The notes below the pieces were generated by a model. It saw only the letters and a list, made by a program, of their open reading frames with translations. It was not told the DNA's origin and did no database searches. Position numbers and translations under genes: made by a program. A DNA stretch of 5,169 bases, from contig JASLFM010000011.1 of the NCBI GenBank assembly GCA_030150585.1, forward strand, positions 1-5,169. The letters are read 5' to 3'. Positions 2,829 through 5,169 of this stretch are shown one piece after another. The stretch is from Acidovorax sp. (GTDB lineage: Bacteria; Pseudomonadota; Gammaproteobacteria; Burkholderiales; Burkholderiaceae_C). Positions within the stretch are counted from its first letter, which is position 1, and each line of letters starts with the position of its first letter.

Positions 2829-5169
2829 CTAGGCGACCGCTGCGAGGCGCCTTGCGCGCCGCCGCATGCGCGCGGCCCCCAGGCCCGCAATCCCCAGCGA
2901 CAGGCCGGCCAAGGCCCACTCGGAGAGTGACGGGATCGCAGCGGCGGCGGGGGCCACGGGCAATGCCAGGGCGACAGGGTCCACGATGCGCCCGTCCTTC
3001 GACCCGTCATCATCGCCGGCTTCGCCATCCTTCACGGCATAGGTGATCTCGTTGCCCTGGATCTGGGCACTCACAGGGAACCACTGCGGCGTCGCTGCGG
3101 GGCTGTACTTCATCAGCACGGCATTGGACGGGATGGCCGATGGATACGCCAGCGTCACGGTCAACGTGCTGCCTACATCGCACCCATTCGCCGTGAAATC
3201 AAACATGCCCTGCGGAAACGTGTAGCCGGGCGGCGGAGGCGTTGGCACATCGCCAATGCCGATGAACCGCCTCTGGGTGAAGGTGCACCCCGGGCCGCCG
3301 CCCGTGAACGATGCCGTCGCCGCGCCGGTTCCTGTGCTGGTGGGGCCTGTGTAGCTGTTCTCCAGAATGGCCACCGTGAACGGCCGCGAGACCGAGAAGG
3401 GTGCGCCCGCGCCTGTCGTGCTGTCCGTCAGTGAGACCGTGAAGCTGTAGCTGCCGCCCGCCGTCGGCGTACCGCTGATGGCGCCGGTACCCGCGGCCAG
3501 GGCCAGCCCTGGCGGCAGGCTACCTGAAGACACGGCGAACGTGTAGGGCGCGGTCCCGCCGCTGGCGGAGACTGTCTGGGCATAGGCCACGCCCTGGCGG
3601 CCGCCCGGCAACGTGGCAGGCGAGATGGACAGTACCGGAGCGCTGACCACCAGGGAGTAGGCGCGGCTGCCCGTGAAGCCCTTGGAGTCCGTGGCTTGAA
3701 CGGTCACGGCAAAGGTTCCTGCGGACGTTGGCGTGCCGGAGAGAGCACCAGCGCTGGAGAGCGTCACCCCATCGGGCCAGTTGCCGGAGAGGCGCTGGTA
3801 AGTGTAGGGCGCCGTCCCGCCCGTGGCGCTGAAAGCCAGGCTGTAGGCCGCGCCCACAGAGGCCGCGGGCAGCGACGCGGGCGACACGCCGATGGTGGGC
3901 GGGTCGACCGTCAGCGACAGCGGCGCGCTGGTGGCGGTGAAGGGCCCAACTCCTGTGCTGCTGTCCGTAGCGCTCACCTCGAACTGGAATGTCCCTGCCA
4001 CCGTAGGCGTGCCCGTGATCAGCCCGGCGGGAGACAGGTTCAGGCCACCGGGCAGCGAGCCGCTGGCAAGTGAATACGCATAGGGTGCCGCGCCCCCGCC
4101 AGCGGACGCGAGGCTGTGGCTGTAGGGCACGCCAAAGCTGGCGTTGGCGGGCGCGGAAGGCGCATAGCTGATGGTGGGTGCGGCCACGGTGATCGACTGG
4201 GTCGAGGCAGCGCTCACCCCCGCGATGTTGGAGGCCGTGTAGACGAACGAGTCCGGGCCCGCGTAGCCCGCCACGGGGGTATAGCTGACGCTGGCCCCAT
4301 TGACCGATATGGCTCCGTGGGCGGCCTGGGCCAGCACGTTGATGGCGGCCGGGGCGCCGCCTGACAAGCTCAGCGCAATGGGTGCATTGCTGGCCCCATA
4401 GGCCACGGTGGACGAGCCGTTGGTGCTGGCGGGCGGCGCGACATAGGTGTAACTGGAAGCAGCTCTGGCGACGCTTGTTCCGCTGGGCGAAGTGACCGTG
4501 ACATCCACCGCGCCCGCGCCCTGGGCGGGAGGCACAGCCATGATGGTGTTGGCATCAAGCACGGAAAATGCGTTGGCTCCGACGCTGCCGAACTTGACGT
4601 CCGTGACGTCCGAGAGATAGGCGCCAGAGATCGTGACCGGCACACCTCCCGCAATCGAGCCGCTGGCGGGAGAGAGGGAACTCACGGATGGCATCAATTC
4701 ACCCTCGGCTTTTGCGAGGAAGACATACCCTGGCGCTGGCCCCGTGACACCGGGAACATCGGTTCTCAAAGTGTAGATGCCGTACCCGCTGCTACCGGTG
4801 CACAGGCAGCTGAAGACGGTTGTCACCGTCGTTCCCGCACGCGCCACATACGAGCCATTTAAAACATTGTGGCCGGGAGACACGGGGTTGGATGTGGTGA
4901 ACGACTCGCAGTTCGCCCCAGCCGCGTCGCACAGCTTGATGAGCGGCACCACTATGCCGAAGCTGTCAAAGACGTTGACCGTCACGCTGGTGATGCGCAC
5001 ATCCTCCGAGCCCACGGCAAATTTCTGCGAGCGTTGATAGTCCGCATTCGCGAAGACGTTCCCCGTAGGGGACAGGTTGACCGTATCCATGACAGTTTTC
5101 ATGGTGGCCGCGTTGGCCAGGCTGGCCGCCCACAACAGCATGGCCAGGCAGACCCGGGGCAGCAACTGC
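2829..5169 (-). CDS. Secreted Ig-like repeat surface protein with choice-of-anchor U region and IPTL-CTERM-type tail (5' end at window edge)
   Basis: This is an envelope or exported protein of at least 779 residues. The frame is open to the right edge; TTG at 5165 is the first usable start inside, but the true start is probably a few codons further out. Numbering from that TTG: residues 1-20 are the hydrophobic core and AxA-type cleavage region (LANAA) of a signal peptide. Residues 21-155 are an unrecognised beta-rich region with C79, C86, C120 and C122. Residues 158-242 are an IPT/TIG fold (SLSPASGSIAGGVPVTISG). Residues 247-328 are a cadherin-like Ig domain (GYAGPDSFVYTASN). Three He_PIG-type putative Ig repeats follow at about 330-420, 422-508 and 510-600, each with a GTPT-x-AG signature (ITGTPTVAG, LSGTPTSAG, ISGTPTAGG). 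Residues 618-735 resemble the choice-of-anchor U domain (YTFPQGMFDF, and the acidic loop DGEAGDDDGSKDGRIVDP). Residues 744-774 (IPSLSEW, a hydrophobic helix, then RMRRRARR) fit an IPTL-CTERM sorting signal. It is probably anchored or processed at the envelope, with an adhesion-like role; no enzyme motif is seen. Confidence 0.9.
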   Translation of the reverse strand, partial: QLLPRVCLAMLLWAASLANAATMKTVMDTVNLSPTGNVFANADYQRSQKFAVGSEDVRITSVTVNVFDSFGIVVPLIKLCDAAGANCESFTTSNPVSPGHNVLNGSYVARAGTTVTTVFSCLCTGSSGYGIYTLRTDVPGVTGPAPGYVFLAKAEGELMPSVSSLSPASGSIAGGVPVTISGAYLSDVTDVKFGSVGANAFSVLDANTIMAVPPAQGAGAVDVTVTSPSGTSVARAASSYTYVAPPASTNGSSTVAYGASNAPIALSLSGGAPAAINVLAQAAHGAISVNGASVSYTPVAGYAGPDSFVYTASNIAGVSAASTQSITVAAPTISYAPSAPANASFGVPYSHSLASAGGGAAPYAYSLASGSLPGGLNLSPAGLITGTPTVAGTFQFEVSATDSSTGVGPFTATSAPLSLTVDPPTIGVSPASLPAASVGAAYSLAFSATGGTAPYTYQRLSGNWPDGVTLSSAGALSGTPTSAGTFAVTVQATDSKGFTGSRAYSLVVSAPVLSISPATLPGGRQGVAYAQTVSASGGTAPYTFAVSSGSLPPGLALAAGTGAISGTPTAGGSYSFTVSLTDSTTGAGAPFSVSRPFTVAILENSYTGPTSTGTGAATASFTGGGPGCTFTQRRFIGIGDVPTPPPPGYTFPQGMFDFTANGCDVGSTLTVTLAYPSAIPSNAVLMKYSPAATPQWFPVSAQIQGNEITYAVKDGEAGDDDGSKDGRIVDPVALALPVAPAAAAIPSLSEWALAGLSLGIAGLGAARMRRRARRLAAVA

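Noticed and set aside
2477..3046. Plus-strand frame of 189 codons, and an overlapping 104-codon frame at 2616-2930.
   Set aside because: Both are Arg/Pro/Ala-rich, and both overlap the 3' end of the surface-protein gene in antisense, a typical shadow in GC-rich DNA. The longer one also runs antisense across the rimO stub.
5163..5165. TTG at 5165 as the definite start of the surface protein.
   Set aside because: The frame stays open to the window edge and no ribosome binding site can be seen. The signal peptide looks short of its basic N-terminal part, so the real start is probably outside.

Overview
The window looks like chromosome of a high-GC betaproteobacterium, most likely Comamonadaceae (Acidovorax/Comamonas/Delftia type). 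This rests on the wording of the RimO protein, the strong G/C third-position bias of the outer genes, and a surface protein ending in a choice-of-anchor U region plus an IPTL-CTERM-type tail. The assignment is from memory of these families; no database was searched.

Layout, left to right. (1) Positions 1-1008, minus strand: the first 336 codons of rimO, the [4Fe-4S] radical-SAM methylthiotransferase for ribosomal protein S12; its C-terminus lies beyond the left edge. (2) 1009-1135: a divergent control region with rimO signals on the minus strand, a 10-bp palindrome, and the ribosome binding site of the next gene. (3) 1136-1573 and 1604-2392, plus strand: a compact two-gene unit of an XRE-type helix-turn-helix regulator and a membrane protein I do not recognise. 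They are 30 bases apart, with a perfect 18-bp palindrome in the gap. (4) 2393-2480: a short repeat-rich tail with an 11-bp-stem hairpin. (5) 2481-2561, minus strand: a broken second copy of the rimO 5' end, 26 codons homologous to the start of the intact gene and then a stop. (6) 2562-2828: the probable old rimO leader, then a coding-like orphan segment and a strong hairpin. (7) 2829-5169, minus strand: a large secreted surface protein of Ig-like domains, 5' end outside the window.

The main result is the relation between parts 1 and 5. The chromosome appears to have been interrupted inside rimO at the conserved Ser-Leu-Gly-Cys motif. The incoming DNA of about 1.5 kb carries its own rimO promoter, ribosome binding site and N-terminal codons, which restore a full reading frame, while the displaced old 5' end survives as a dead stub on the far side. 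Gene-repairing insertion of this kind is known for some genomic islands that enter the 5' end of a conserved gene. Here, however, the insert holds only a regulator and a membrane protein and no recombinase. A 7-bp inverted match (ATGAGCA) sits at both inferred ends. The insert is visibly more A+T-rich than its flanks, and palindromes lie where the XRE protein could control both its own operon and the imported rimO promoter. Whether the pair is a defence, toxin-antitoxin or other accessory module cannot be read from the sequence.
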